A DNA stretch of 34,719 bases, taken from contig NZ_JAIQLH010000129.1 in assembly GCF_020037025.1 (NCBI RefSeq), forward strand, positions 1 to 34,719, given 5' to 3'. Origin of the DNA: Streptomyces huiliensis (lineage in GTDB: Bacteria > Actinomycetota > Actinomycetes > Streptomycetales > Streptomycetaceae). Under the pieces are notes generated by a model. It was not told the origin of the DNA, searched no databases, and saw only the letters and a program-made list of their open reading frames with translations. Both the position numbers and the translations under genes were made by a program. Position 1 is the first letter of the stretch, and every line of letters begins with the position of its first letter. Shown piece after piece: positions 1-7,284 of this stretch.

Positions 1-1131
1 GGGCGCGGCCTGCTGGGCGGGCAGAGGCTGGGCGGCGGAGGCCGGTTGCGGGGCGGGCTGCTGCGGCGCGGGGGCGGGCGGTGGGCCGGCGGGGGTCGCC
101 TGCTGCTGCCCGGGCATCTGCTGCGGGGCCGCGGCGGCCGTCTGCTGCACGGGCAGGGACTGGGCCTGCGGCTGGGGGTGCGACTGGGGGTGCGACTGGG
201 GCTGAGGGTGCGGCTGTCGCGGTGGGACGGGTTGGTGGGTGGGCTGCCGGTGAGGCTGGGGCTGGTGCTGGTGCTGGTTTTGAAGCTGCTGTTGCGGGCT
301 CTGACCCGGGCTCAGGTTCCGGTCCGGGCTCGGGTTCGGGTGCCGGTCCGTCCGCTGCGGCTGCTCCGACGGCGTCCAGCCGCCGTAAGGCGACGCGCCC
401 GGGGCGCCGACCTGCCCCTGTCCCCCGGCCGGGGACGGAAACGGAACCTGGCCCTGCGCTTGTCCCCGGCCCTGCGCCTGCTCCTGAGCCTGAACTTGCT
501 GCGGCAGCGGCCGTGCCGTCACCGGCCGGGGCGTCGGGTCCGGCTCCCGGTGCCACGCCTCCTCGCCCGGCCGCCGCTGCTCGCCCCCGGGCTGCGCCGC
601 CGACGACGAGCGCCCGCCGAGGTCCACGGTCCCCTCGCGGCCCCGCGGCCCGGCGGCGTCCGGCAGCCGCGGATCGCGGGAACCCGGAACGGACTGCTCC
701 GGCACGGCCCGGCCACCGCCGTACCCCTGGTCGTATCCGTAACCGCTCCCTCCGGCGCGGCCGTCCGCCCGGCCGGCGTCCGCGCCCCCGGCACCCCAGG
801 CGTCACGCGCGTCACGGCCACCACCGATGGCACCCGCCGCCGGTTCCTCGTCCAGGAACACCGGTCCCGTCTCGTCCGCCGACGGAGCGCCGCCCCGCCG
901 CGGCCCGGCAGGGCCGCCCGGGCCCTGCCGCACGGGCTGCGGGACCGGCGGCGGCGCCTGCACCCCCGGCGGCGGCGCGGGCAGCGGCTCGCCGTCCGCG
1001 GGCGCGGGCCGGCTCGTCCCGGGGACCCAGGCGGTGCCGCTCCAGTAGCGGATGTAGCCGGGGATGGACGGGTCCGGGTAGAAGCCGGCGCCGGGGCTGC
1101 TGCCGGCGGATCCCGGGATGGGTGCGCTCAT
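1..1131 (-). CDS. DUF2510 domain protein with long Pro/Gln-rich linker, C-terminus outside window (possibly RDD family)
   Basis: Partial gene: 377 codons read from ATG at 1131 to the window edge without a stop. Residues about 16-40 (GFYPDPSIPGYIRYWSGTAW) are a DUF2510 motif, a short aromatic module found at the N-terminus of many actinobacterial membrane proteins. Everything after it is low complexity, rich in Pro, Gln, Gly and Ala, with His-Pro-Gln runs around residues 285-330. In Streptomyces this arrangement often precedes an RDD-type multi-span membrane domain, which would lie outside the window; that part is inference. GGAG lies 4 nt before the ATG. The gene diverges from the SsgA-like gene across a 398-bp gap. 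Confidence 0.7.
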   Translation of the reverse strand, partial: MSAPIPGSAGSSPGAGFYPDPSIPGYIRYWSGTAWVPGTSRPAPADGEPLPAPPPGVQAPPPVPQPVRQGPGGPAGPRRGGAPSADETGPVFLDEEPAAGAIGGGRDARDAWGAGGADAGRADGRAGGSGYGYDQGYGGGRAVPEQSVPGSRDPRLPDAAGPRGREGTVDLGGRSSSAAQPGGEQRRPGEEAWHREPDPTPRPVTARPLPQQVQAQEQAQGRGQAQGQVPFPSPAGGQGQVGAPGASPYGGWTPSEQPQRTDRHPNPSPDRNLSPGQSPQQQLQNQHQHQPQPHRQPTHQPVPPRQPHPQPQSHPQSHPQPQAQSLPVQQTAAAAPQQMPGQQQATPAGPPPAPAPQQPAPQPASAAQPLPAQQAAP

Positions 1132-1529
1132 GGTCTCCGGTGTCCCGTATCTGTTCGGCCGTGCTGGGATGTCAGGCAGTCTGCCGCACTGGCGTGATGT
1201 CCTGTGTACCGCTCCGGTGCCCGTGCTCGCGACTGCGGACGCGTTTCCCTGTGACCTCTATGCGCAAAAGACAACCCGGGGCGCGGCCAACAGGTCTACC
1301 AGACGGCATTCCTCCATGGGATGCGTTGCCGACGGAACCACTCACACGTGCGACCGGAGAGACCACGCGATGCCGCACGCGGGTGGTGTGGAGGGTGAGA
1401 CGCGCGAGCAGGCGAGGAGGCGGTGCGAAGTCGCGTCATGACCCGGGGCCGGTCCGCTCTGTTCTGTGCGGACCCGGTTCGCGAGAGACCGCGCACCGGG
1501 CACTGGAACGGAGCGAGAGGGCGCACTTC
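1132..1529. other. Divergent intergenic region upstream of the SsgG-like gene
   Basis: 398 bp between two divergent starts, so it should hold both promoters. No convincing -35/-10 pair could be fixed. The clearest structure is an inverted repeat, GGTCCGC (1451-1457) and GCGGACC (1468-1474) with a 10-nt loop, about 55 nt before the SsgG-like start. It could be an operator or a leader hairpin. Short reading frames here have no family features and look like chance. Confidence 0.4.
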
Positions 1530-1946
1530 ATGTATTCCGTGGTGGAGCGAGACCTGGAGATCGACCTGGTGCTGTCGCCGGGGCACTGTGTCCCGGTGCC
1601 GGCCCGGCTGCACTACCGGGCGGAGGATCCGTACGCGGTACGGATCTCCTTCCATGTGACGTCGGACGAGCCGGTCAACTGGACGTTCGGGCGAGAGCTG
1701 TTGACGGAGGGGCTGCGGCGCGCCAGCGGTACGGGTGACGTCCGCGTGTGGCCCGCGCGGACCGGGGGCCGGTCGGTGGTGTGCGTGGGGCTGACCTCGC
1801 CGGACGGGGAGGCCCTGCTCCAGGCGCCGGCGGAGGAGGTGGCGGGCTGGCTGGACGGCACCCTGCGGCTGGTGCCGCTCGGAGCGGAGCGGGAACGGCT
1901 CGGACTGGACGAGGGGCTGCGGGAGTTGCTGGCGCAGGGGACCTGA
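1530..1946 (+). CDS. ssgG: SsgA-like sporulation/cell division protein, SsgG type
   Basis: 138 aa, the usual size of the SsgA-like family, which is confined to sporulating actinomycetes and helps place the division machinery and control septation and wall remodelling during sporulation. Family hallmarks seen: DPYAV at 33-37, WTFGRELL at 51-58, GTGDVRVWP at 67-75, SPDGEALLQAP at 90-100 and a C-terminal LGLDEGLRELL. ATG at 1530 gives the family N-terminus, with GAGAGG about 9 nt upstream; no upstream extension resembles the family. The assignment to SsgG rather than another paralogue rests on the neighbours (FAD oxidase, hppD, AsnC regulator), which I recall next to ssgG in S. coelicolor. The family call is firm and the paralogue call moderate. 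Confidence 0.85.
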   Translation: MYSVVERDLEIDLVLSPGHCVPVPARLHYRAEDPYAVRISFHVTSDEPVNWTFGRELLTEGLRRASGTGDVRVWPARTGGRSVVCVGLTSPDGEALLQAPAEEVAGWLDGTLRLVPLGAERERLGLDEGLRELLAQGT

Positions 1947-1952
1947 GGGAGC

Positions 1953-1982
1953 GGCGGGGGCGAGCCCGGGCCCGCCCCCGCC
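1953..1982. terminator. Bidirectional hairpin between convergent genes
   Basis: Perfect 10-bp stem, GGCGGGGGCG (1953-1962) with CGCCCCCGCC (1973-1982), and a 10-nt loop that is itself GC-palindromic. It nearly fills the 37-bp gap between the SsgG-like gene and the FAD oxidase stop. There is no U-tract, as is common for Streptomyces terminators. Confidence 0.65.
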
Positions 1983-1983
1983 C

Positions 1984-3351
1984 TCAGAACACCTTCCCCG
2001 GATTGAGGATCCCCAGCGGGTCGAACACCGCCTTGATCCCCCGCTGCATCTCCATCGCCACCGGCCCGGCCTCCCTCGCCAGCCACTCCTTCTTCAGCAG
2101 CCCCACACCGTGCTCCCCGGTGATCGTGCCGCCGAGTTCGAGACCGAGCGCCATGATCGCGTCGAACGACTCCCGGGCGCGGCGCGCCTCGTCCTCGTCG
2201 GCGGGGTCGAAGCAGACGACGGGGTGGGTGTTGCCGTCGCCGGCGTGCGCGCAGACGCCGATGACGAGCCCGTACCGGTCGGCGATGGCGGCGGTGCCGT
2301 CGAAGAACGCGGCGAGGCGCCCGCGCGGGACGCACACGTCGTCGACCATGGTGGCCGGGCGCAGGGCCTCCAGGGCGGGCAGCGCGGCGCGCCGGGCGTG
2401 GAGCAGGAGTTCGGACTCGGCCGGGTCGTCGGCGGGGACGACCTCGGTGGCCCCCGAGGCGGTGCACACCTCGGCGACGGCCGCGAGGTCGGGGCCGGGG
2501 TCGGGGGTGTCGAAGGCGGCGAGGAGCAGGGCCGCGGTGGACTCGGGGAGGCCCATGCCGGTCAGGGAGTTGACGGCCCGGACCGTGGTGCGGTCCATCA
2601 GCTCCAGCAGCGACGGCGCGTGCCCGCGCGTCATGATCCGGCGGACGGCCTCGCAGGCCGCGGCGGTGGACGGGAACTCGGCGGCGAGCGCGAGCTGCGG
2701 AGCCGGCGCGGGGCGGAGGGCGAGGACGGCCCGGACGACGACGCCGAGGCCGCCCTCGGAGCCGACGAACAGCCGCGTCAGGTCGAGGCCGGCGACGCCC
2801 TTGGCGGTACGGCGGCCGGTGGTGAGCAGCCGGCCGTCGGCGAGGACGACGTCCAGCCCGAGCACGTACTCGGCGGTGACGCCGTACTTGACGCAGCACA
2901 GGCCGCCGGACGCGGTACCGATGTTGCCGCCGATGGTGCACTGCTCCCAGCTGGACGGGTCCGGCGGGTAGCAGAGCCCGTGCTCGGCGACGGCGCGGGA
3001 GAGCACGGCGTTGACGACGCCCGGCTCGACGACGGCGATGCGCTCGACCGGGTCGATCTCCAGGATCCGGTCCATCTTGACGAGCGACAGCACGACGCAG
3101 CCGTCGACGGCGTTCGCCGCGCCCGACAGGCCGGTGCGGGCGCCCTGCGGGACGACCGGGACGCGGAGCGCGGTCGCGGTCCGCATCACGTGCCGCACCT
3201 GCTCCACCGTCCGGGGCAGGACGACGGCGGCAGGGGCGCCGGCGGGGCAGAAGCTCGCCATGTCGTTGGCGTAGGAGGCGGTGACGTCGGGGTCGGTGAG
3301 GACCGCCCCTTCGGGGAGTCCTTCGCGCAGGAGACTGATCAGATCGCCCAT
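1984..3351 (-). CDS. FAD-linked oxidase, GlcD/D-lactate dehydrogenase-like
   Basis: 455 aa, VAO/PCMH-type flavoprotein expected to oxidise a 2-hydroxy acid such as glycolate, D-lactate or D-2-hydroxyglutarate; the substrate cannot be told from sequence. FAD-binding half: PQGARTGLSGAA at 68-79, DPSSWEQCTIGGNIGTASGG at 131-150 and FVGSEGGLG near 195-203. C-terminal FAD-oxidase half: HAGDGNTHP at 369-377 (metal/carboxylate-binding signature), GEHGVG at 412-417 and terminal DPLGILNPGKVF. No signal peptide, so cytoplasmic or membrane-peripheral. ATG at 3351 was chosen over a longer frame because GGAAGG lies 7 nt upstream and the extension is not family-like. No GlcE/GlcF partner genes are adjacent, so it probably acts as a single-subunit enzyme. 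Convergent with ssgG. Confidence 0.88.
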   Translation of the reverse strand: MGDLISLLREGLPEGAVLTDPDVTASYANDMASFCPAGAPAAVVLPRTVEQVRHVMRTATALRVPVVPQGARTGLSGAANAVDGCVVLSLVKMDRILEIDPVERIAVVEPGVVNAVLSRAVAEHGLCYPPDPSSWEQCTIGGNIGTASGGLCCVKYGVTAEYVLGLDVVLADGRLLTTGRRTAKGVAGLDLTRLFVGSEGGLGVVVRAVLALRPAPAPQLALAAEFPSTAAACEAVRRIMTRGHAPSLLELMDRTTVRAVNSLTGMGLPESTAALLLAAFDTPDPGPDLAAVAEVCTASGATEVVPADDPAESELLLHARRAALPALEALRPATMVDDVCVPRGRLAAFFDGTAAIADRYGLVIGVCAHAGDGNTHPVVCFDPADEDEARRARESFDAIMALGLELGGTITGEHGVGLLKKEWLAREAGPVAMEMQRGIKAVFDPLGILNPGKVF

Positions 3352-3402
3352 GTGTTCACCTTCCCACCCGGGGGCGGCCGGTGGTAGATCGCGCACCGGG
3401 CG

Positions 3403-3438
3403 CGGCGCGGCCCCGCCGGGGAGGGCGGGACCGCGCCG
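3403..3438 (-). terminator. Hairpin terminator downstream of hppD
   Basis: Arms at 3403-3417 and 3424-3438 form a 15-pair stem with a single internal mismatch (positions 3411 and 3430) and a 6-nt loop. It lies in the 133-bp gap between hppD and the downstream oxidase gene, both on the minus strand. Confidence 0.65.
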
Positions 3439-3484
3439 GGTGGGGGTGGGTTCAGGGTGCCGGGCGGGGCTCAGCGGGCCGGGC

Positions 3485-4630
3485 TCAGAGGTTGCCGCGC
3501 TTGTCCTGCTCCCGCTCCAGGGCCTCGAAGAGGGCCTTGAAGTTGCCCTTGCCGAAGCCCATGGAGCCGTGGCGCTCGATCATCTCGAAGAAGACGGTCG
3601 GGCGGTCCTCGACCGGCTTGGTGAAGATCTGGAGGAGGTAGCCGTCCTCGTCGCGGTCCACCAGGATCTTCAGCTCGCGCAGCGTCTCCACCGGCACGCG
3701 GGTCTCGCCGGCCCACTCGCCGAGGGTGTCGTAGTAGCTGTCCGGCGTGTCCAGGAACTGCACACCGGCCGCCTTCATCTGCCGCACGGTGGTGACGATG
3801 TCGTTGGTGGCGAGGGCGATGTGCTGGACGCCCGGGCCGCCGTAGAACTCCAGGTACTCGTCGATCTGGGACTTCTTCTTGGCGATCGCGGGCTCGTTGA
3901 GCGGGAACTTCACCTTCCGGGTGCCGTCCGCGACGACCTTGGACATCAGCGCGGAGTACTCGGTGGCGATGTCGTCGCCGACGAACTCCTTCATGTTCGT
4001 GAAGCCCATGACCCGGTGGTAGAACTCCACCCACTCGTCCATCCGGCCGAGCTCGACGTTGCCGACGCAGTGGTCGATGGCCTGGAAGTTGCGCTTGGCG
4101 GGCGGCGCCACGATCGGCTCGGCGGCGACGAAGCCGGGCAGGTACGGGCCGGTGTAGCCGGAGCGGTCCACCAGGGTGTGGCGGGTCTGGCCGTAGGTGG
4201 CGATGGAGGCCAGGACGACGGTCCCGTGCTCGTCCTTCACCTCGAACGGCTCCTCCAGGCCCCGCGCGCCGTGCTCCACCGCGTAGGCGTAGGCGGCACG
4301 GGCGTCCGGCACCTCGATGGCCAGGTCCACGACGCCGTCGCCGTGCTCGGCCACGTGCTCCGCCAGGAAGCGGCCGCGGTCGGTGGCGGCCTTGATGACG
4401 GTGGTGAACACGAACCGGGCGCCGCCCGACTCCAGGACGTAACTCGCCGTCTCCCGGCTGCCGTTCTCCGGTCCGGAGTAGGCGACCAGCCTCATGCCGA
4501 AGGCCGAGGAGTAGTAGTGCGCGGCCTGCTTGGCGTTCCCGACGGCGAAGACCACCGCGTCCATCCCCTTGACCGGGAAGGGGTCGGCCTGCCGAGCGGT
4601 GTCAAAGGTGTGTTCTGTGGTCTGCGTCAT
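3485..4630 (-). CDS. hppD: 4-hydroxyphenylpyruvate dioxygenase
   Basis: 381 aa. Converts 4-hydroxyphenylpyruvate to homogentisate, the second step of tyrosine catabolism; homogentisate also feeds ochronotic pigment. Two vicinal-oxygen-chelate repeats are visible. The Fe(II) triad is intact: His187 (AIDHCVGNVE), His270 (GVQHIAL) and Glu349 (FFEMIER), the same numbers I recall for the S. avermitilis enzyme. The C-terminal gating helix region GSMGFGKGNFKALFEALEREQ is complete. ATG at 4630 gives the conserved MTQTT start. A longer frame running upstream crosses the divergent regulator and is spurious. The start has no ribosome site but has a promoter exactly where a leaderless message would begin (4637-4665). 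Likely controlled by the divergent AsnC-type gene and/or the nearby IclR-type gene. Confidence 0.97.
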   Translation of the reverse strand: MTQTTEHTFDTARQADPFPVKGMDAVVFAVGNAKQAAHYYSSAFGMRLVAYSGPENGSRETASYVLESGGARFVFTTVIKAATDRGRFLAEHVAEHGDGVVDLAIEVPDARAAYAYAVEHGARGLEEPFEVKDEHGTVVLASIATYGQTRHTLVDRSGYTGPYLPGFVAAEPIVAPPAKRNFQAIDHCVGNVELGRMDEWVEFYHRVMGFTNMKEFVGDDIATEYSALMSKVVADGTRKVKFPLNEPAIAKKKSQIDEYLEFYGGPGVQHIALATNDIVTTVRQMKAAGVQFLDTPDSYYDTLGEWAGETRVPVETLRELKILVDRDEDGYLLQIFTKPVEDRPTVFFEMIERHGSMGFGKGNFKALFEALEREQDKRGNL

Positions 4631-4636
4631 ACGCGC

Positions 4637-4665
4637 AGCGTCTCGCCGATCCACAAGGTGCGCAA
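4637..4665 (-). promoter_or_regulatory. Putative leaderless promoter of hppD
   Basis: Reading the minus strand: TTGCGC (4665-4660), a 17-nt spacer, GACGCT (4642-4637), then 6 nt to the ATG at 4630. This puts transcription initiation at or next to the A of the start codon. No Shine-Dalgarno sequence is present. Confidence 0.5.
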
Positions 4666-4688
4666 TAGTTTCTGTTTTTGCTGGGCAA
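4660..4688. promoter_or_regulatory. Dyad half-sites in the hppD/AsnC divergent promoter
   Basis: Three alternating half-sites: GCAA (4662-4665), 12 nt, TTGC (4678-4681), 3 nt, GCAA (4685-4688). The first overlaps the proposed hppD -35 box. Spaced inverted half-sites suit an Lrp/AsnC multimer or an IclR dimer of dimers; which protein binds is inference. Confidence 0.35.
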
Positions 4689-4751
4689 CCTGCACAGTGG
4701 ACGCCCGGAACCGCCGGACGTTCTGTACATGGTGACCACGAGGGGTCGGCT

Positions 4752-5219
4752 GTGGCGATCGATCGTTTGGACGGCAGGCTGATCGAGCTGCTGGCGGAGG
4801 AACCGCGCATCGGCGTCCTTGAGGCGTCCCGCCGACTGGGCGTCGCCCGCGGCACGGTCCAGGCCCGGCTGGACCGGCTGCTCTCCCAGGGCGTCATCCG
4901 CGGCTTCGGGCCGGACGTGGACCCGGCGGCGCTCGGTTATCCCGTGACGGCCTTCGCCACCCTGGAGATCAAGCAGGGGGAGGGGCCGGATGTCCGGTCC
5001 CATCTGGCCGGGGTGCCCGAGGTGCTGGAGTTGCACACCATCACCGGGCATGGGGACATGCTGTGCCGGCTCGTGGCGCGGTCGAACGCGGATCTTCAGC
5101 GGGTGATCGACAAGGTGGTGGGGATCGAGGGGATCGTGCGGGCTTCCACGGCGATCGTTATGGAGGATGCGGTGCCTTTGCGGATCATTCCGTTGGTGCG
5201 GCAGGCGGCTGGGGGGTGA
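4752..5219 (+). CDS. Lrp/AsnC family transcriptional regulator
   Basis: 155 aa. N-terminal helix-turn-helix: LDGRLIELLAEEPRIGVLEASRRLGVARGTVQARLDRLLSQGVI (about 6-49). C-terminal RAM ligand-binding domain: about 65-150, with the typical GHGDMLCRLVAR at 99-110. GTG at 4752 was chosen because GAGGGG (4740-4745) sits 6 nt upstream and the family N-terminus follows at once; the ATG at 4729 is in another frame. Divergent from hppD with a 121-bp shared region, so autoregulation and control of hppD in response to an amino acid or aromatic keto acid is the natural inference. Confidence 0.92.
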   Translation: MAIDRLDGRLIELLAEEPRIGVLEASRRLGVARGTVQARLDRLLSQGVIRGFGPDVDPAALGYPVTAFATLEIKQGEGPDVRSHLAGVPEVLELHTITGHGDMLCRLVARSNADLQRVIDKVVGIEGIVRASTAIVMEDAVPLRIIPLVRQAAGG

Positions 5220-5223
5220 GGGG

Positions 5224-5430
5224 TGCCCCAGACCCGCCCCTTCGCCGTTTCCCGGGGGCAAGCCCCCCGGACCCCCGAAACCGCGCTCCGCGCGGTTGTC
5301 CTCAAACGCCGGACGGGCTGGATTCAGCCCGACCGGCGTTTGAGGACTGGGGGTGCCCCCTCTGGGGGAGCCCGCAGGGCGCTTCGGGGGTGCGGGGGCG
5401 CAGCCCCTGCAAGAAACGGTGAAAGGGCGG
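5224..5430. repeat. Long nested inverted repeat, intergenic family copy 1
   Basis: Outer arms: the left side has CGCCCCTTCGCCGTTTC-like sequence followed by GGGGGCAAGCCCCC. The right side has the reverse complement of a similar string (AAACGGTGAAAGGGCGGGG), so the whole stretch can fold back. The stronger hairpin at 5298-5347 is nested inside. The outer part recurs at 33083-33180. Both copies lie between convergent genes. Confidence 0.7.
5298..5347. terminator. Strong bidirectional hairpin (CCTCAAACGCCGG element)
   Basis: GTCCTCAAACGCCGG (5298-5312) pairs perfectly with 5333-5347. One A/A mismatch follows, then CGGGCTG (5314-5320) pairs with CAGCCCG (5325-5331) around a GATT loop. The 22 base pairs with a 4-nt loop sit between the convergent AsnC and Lon-like genes. 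I recall this element as common between Streptomyces genes. Confidence 0.75.
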
Positions 5431-5452
5431 GGCCGGGGCAACCCCCACCGCG

Positions 5453-6256
5453 TCAACAACGCGGCACCGAACCCCCGGACGCCAGCCCACGCAACGCCTC
5501 GACGGCGCCCTTCACGTCAGTGACCGGTACCAGGCGCAAGCCAGATGGCGCACCCGCCGAAGCCTCCGCACACTGCGCCTTGGGCACAAGGAACACCCCC
5601 GCCCCGTCCCGCCCGGCAGCCTGCACCTTCAGCCCCACGCCGCCCACCGGTCCCACCGTCCCGTCGGGATCGATCGTCCCGGTCCCCGCGATCGTCTTCC
5701 CCCCGGTGAGATCACCACCGCGCCCGTCCCCGTCGAGCTTGTCGATGATCCCGAGAGTGAACATCAACCCGGCGCTCGGCCCCCCGATGTCTCCCAGGCT
5801 CAGGCTGACCTTGACGTCGGAAGGCGACCGGTGGAGGTGGCGTAGAGCGGCCCGCACGGCCGAGTCCTGGGACTTCTTCATCTCCTCGACGTTGTGCTCC
5901 TCCGTCTCCTCGTCGGACTTGCCGGGCGGGAAGACGGAGTCGTGCGGCAGGACCGTCCGGTCCGTGCGGAACCAGTCCGACGCCACCTCGGGCAGCGTGA
6001 TCTCCGCGTCCGGCCCGGTCGCGATGATCGAGACCATGCGCAGCTGGCCCTTGGTCGGGCGGGCCTCCGCCCCGCTGACCGTGATCACGGGCTTGCCCTG
6101 GTGGTCGCCCAGGACGTTCACCGTCCAGCCCGGCCGCGCGACCGTGAACGGCAGCGGCGCGAACGCGGCGGTCAGGAGCAGCGCCAGGACGGGCACGGCG
6201 CTGACGACGAGGGTCCGGGTGCGGCGGGACCACGCGGACGGAGACGAAAGTGGCAT
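5453..6256 (-). CDS. Membrane-anchored Lon-like (S16) serine protease without PDZ domain
   Basis: 267 aa. An N-terminal membrane anchor (about 14-34) is followed by an extracytoplasmic beta-rich region and a C-terminal Lon-type proteolytic fold. The Ser/Lys dyad is visible: Ser161 in GDIGGPSAGLMFTLGIID and Lys210 in GPVGGVGLKVQAA. TIAGTGTIDPDGTVGPVGG is typical of the family. Actinobacterial relatives of about 350 aa (YlbL type) normally have a PDZ domain between anchor and protease; here residues 35-130 do not look like one and the protein is shorter. ATG at 6256 has no ribosome site but has TAGATT ending 6 nt upstream. Substrate unknown. Confidence 0.82.
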   Translation of the reverse strand: MPLSSPSAWSRRTRTLVVSAVPVLALLLTAAFAPLPFTVARPGWTVNVLGDHQGKPVITVSGAEARPTKGQLRMVSIIATGPDAEITLPEVASDWFRTDRTVLPHDSVFPPGKSDEETEEHNVEEMKKSQDSAVRAALRHLHRSPSDVKVSLSLGDIGGPSAGLMFTLGIIDKLDGDGRGGDLTGGKTIAGTGTIDPDGTVGPVGGVGLKVQAAGRDGAGVFLVPKAQCAEASAGAPSGLRLVPVTDVKGAVEALRGLASGGSVPRC

Positions 6257-6262
6257 ACCGCG

Positions 6263-6268
6263 AATCTA
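6263..6268 (-). promoter_or_regulatory. -10-like box of a putative leaderless promoter (Lon-like gene)
   Basis: TAGATT on the minus strand, 6 nt before the ATG at 6256. No clear -35 box was found, and there is no Shine-Dalgarno sequence. Confidence 0.4.
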
Positions 6269-6296
6269 GTTCACCGCCGCACCACGGAGACCCGCG

Positions 6297-6347
6297 GCCT
6301 CACCGGAGCGGCCTCACCGGAGCGGCCTCACCGGAGCGGCCTCACCG
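6297..6347. repeat. 14-bp tandem repeat at the iclR 3' end
   Basis: Three exact copies of GCCTCACCGGAGCG (6297-6310, 6311-6324, 6325-6338) and a partial fourth (6339-6347) that contains the stop codon of the IclR gene. The array fills the short gap to the Lon-like gene. Confidence 0.9.
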
Positions 6348-6983
6348 CAAGGCGTCGGCCACCTCCTTCGCCGCCTCCATCACCCGGGGCCCGACCCGGT
6401 GCGGTACGGCGTCGGTGAGCATGACGACCCCGACGCTGCCCTCGATGCCGCTCACCCCGAGCAGCGGCGCGGCGGCGCCGCTGGCGCCCGTCTCCAGTTC
6501 GCCGTGGGTCAGGGCGTACCCGGGGTTGTCGACCTCGCCGGCCCGGGCGGCGAGTATCGCCCGGCCGGCCGCGCCGCGGTCCAGGGGGTGTCGAAACCCG
6601 GCGCGGTAGGCGACGTGGTAGTCGGTCCAGGTCGGCTCGACGACGGCGACGGCCAGCGCCTCCGCGCCGTCGACGAGCGTGAGGTGGGCCGTCGCCCCGA
6701 CGTCCTCGGCGAGCGCCCGCAGCGCGGGCAGCGCGGCCTCCCTGACCAGCGGGTGGACCTGGCGTCCGAGCCGTAGGACGCCGAGCCCGACGCGGGCCCG
6801 GCCGCCGATGTCCCGGCGGACGAGTTCGTGCTGCTCCAGCGTGGCGAGCAGCCGGTAGACGACCGTGCGGTTGACCCCGAGCCGGGTGGCCAGCTCGGTG
6901 ACGGTCAACCCGTGATCGGTCTCGGCGAGCAGTTTCAGGACACGCAGTCCTCTGTCGAGCGTCTGCGAAGTCTCCGCGGTCAC
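6342..6983 (-). CDS. IclR family transcriptional regulator
   Basis: 213 aa. N-terminal winged helix-turn-helix: LDRGLRVLKLLAETDHGLTVTELATRLGVNRTVVYRLLATLEQHELV (about 9-55). C-terminal effector (GAF-like) domain: about 78-213, with HPLVREAALPALRALAEDVGATAHLTLVDG and RHPLDRGAAGRAILA. It is some 40 residues shorter than typical IclR proteins but both domains are present. GTG at 6983 has a strong ribosome site (GGAGGAGGGG) just upstream; a longer upstream frame is not family-like. In S. coelicolor an IclR-type protein, HpdR, represses hppD. This gene, five reading frames from hppD, is a candidate orthologue, which is inference. Confidence 0.9.
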   Translation of the reverse strand: MTAETSQTLDRGLRVLKLLAETDHGLTVTELATRLGVNRTVVYRLLATLEQHELVRRDIGGRARVGLGVLRLGRQVHPLVREAALPALRALAEDVGATAHLTLVDGAEALAVAVVEPTWTDYHVAYRAGFRHPLDRGAAGRAILAARAGEVDNPGYALTHGELETGASGAAAPLLGVSGIEGSVGVVMLTDAVPHRVGPRVMEAAKEVADALR

Positions 6984-7078
6984 GACGCCCCCTCCTCCGA
7001 TGAAAGGCGGGCTCCCATCGCGGTGGGGTTGCGCTTCCGGTCCCGTCCGGCAGCGCGCGAGGAGAGGCCGCCGGGTCG

Positions 7079-7106
7079 CTTGACGCATACGTTCCTTGAC
7101 GCATAC
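7079..7106. promoter_or_regulatory. Direct repeat CTTGACGCATAC upstream of iclR
   Basis: Two identical 12-mers (7079-7090, 7095-7106) with a 16-bp period, in the 301-bp gap between the helicase stop and the IclR start, about 100 nt upstream of the iclR GTG. They look like paired regulator sites. The rest of the gap (6984-7284) shows nothing else recognisable. Confidence 0.45.
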
Positions 7107-7284
7107 CACCGGCCGCGCTCCGCGGCGGCGCTGCCACGGGGCGTGTACGTTGACCGGCACGGTAGCGAGCCGGTCCGCTCTCCGGAAGAGTCTGCCCACA
7201 ATCCGGGCGCCCCGCAGACCATTTGAGAAATGGACGATCAGCGAACCGCATCGCCGCGGGCACCCGGATATCAGGGCACAGGGG

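Noticed and set aside
4631..4897. Extended HppD start upstream of 4630
   Set aside because: The extension overlaps the divergent regulator and does not resemble HppD; the conserved N-terminus starts at 4630.
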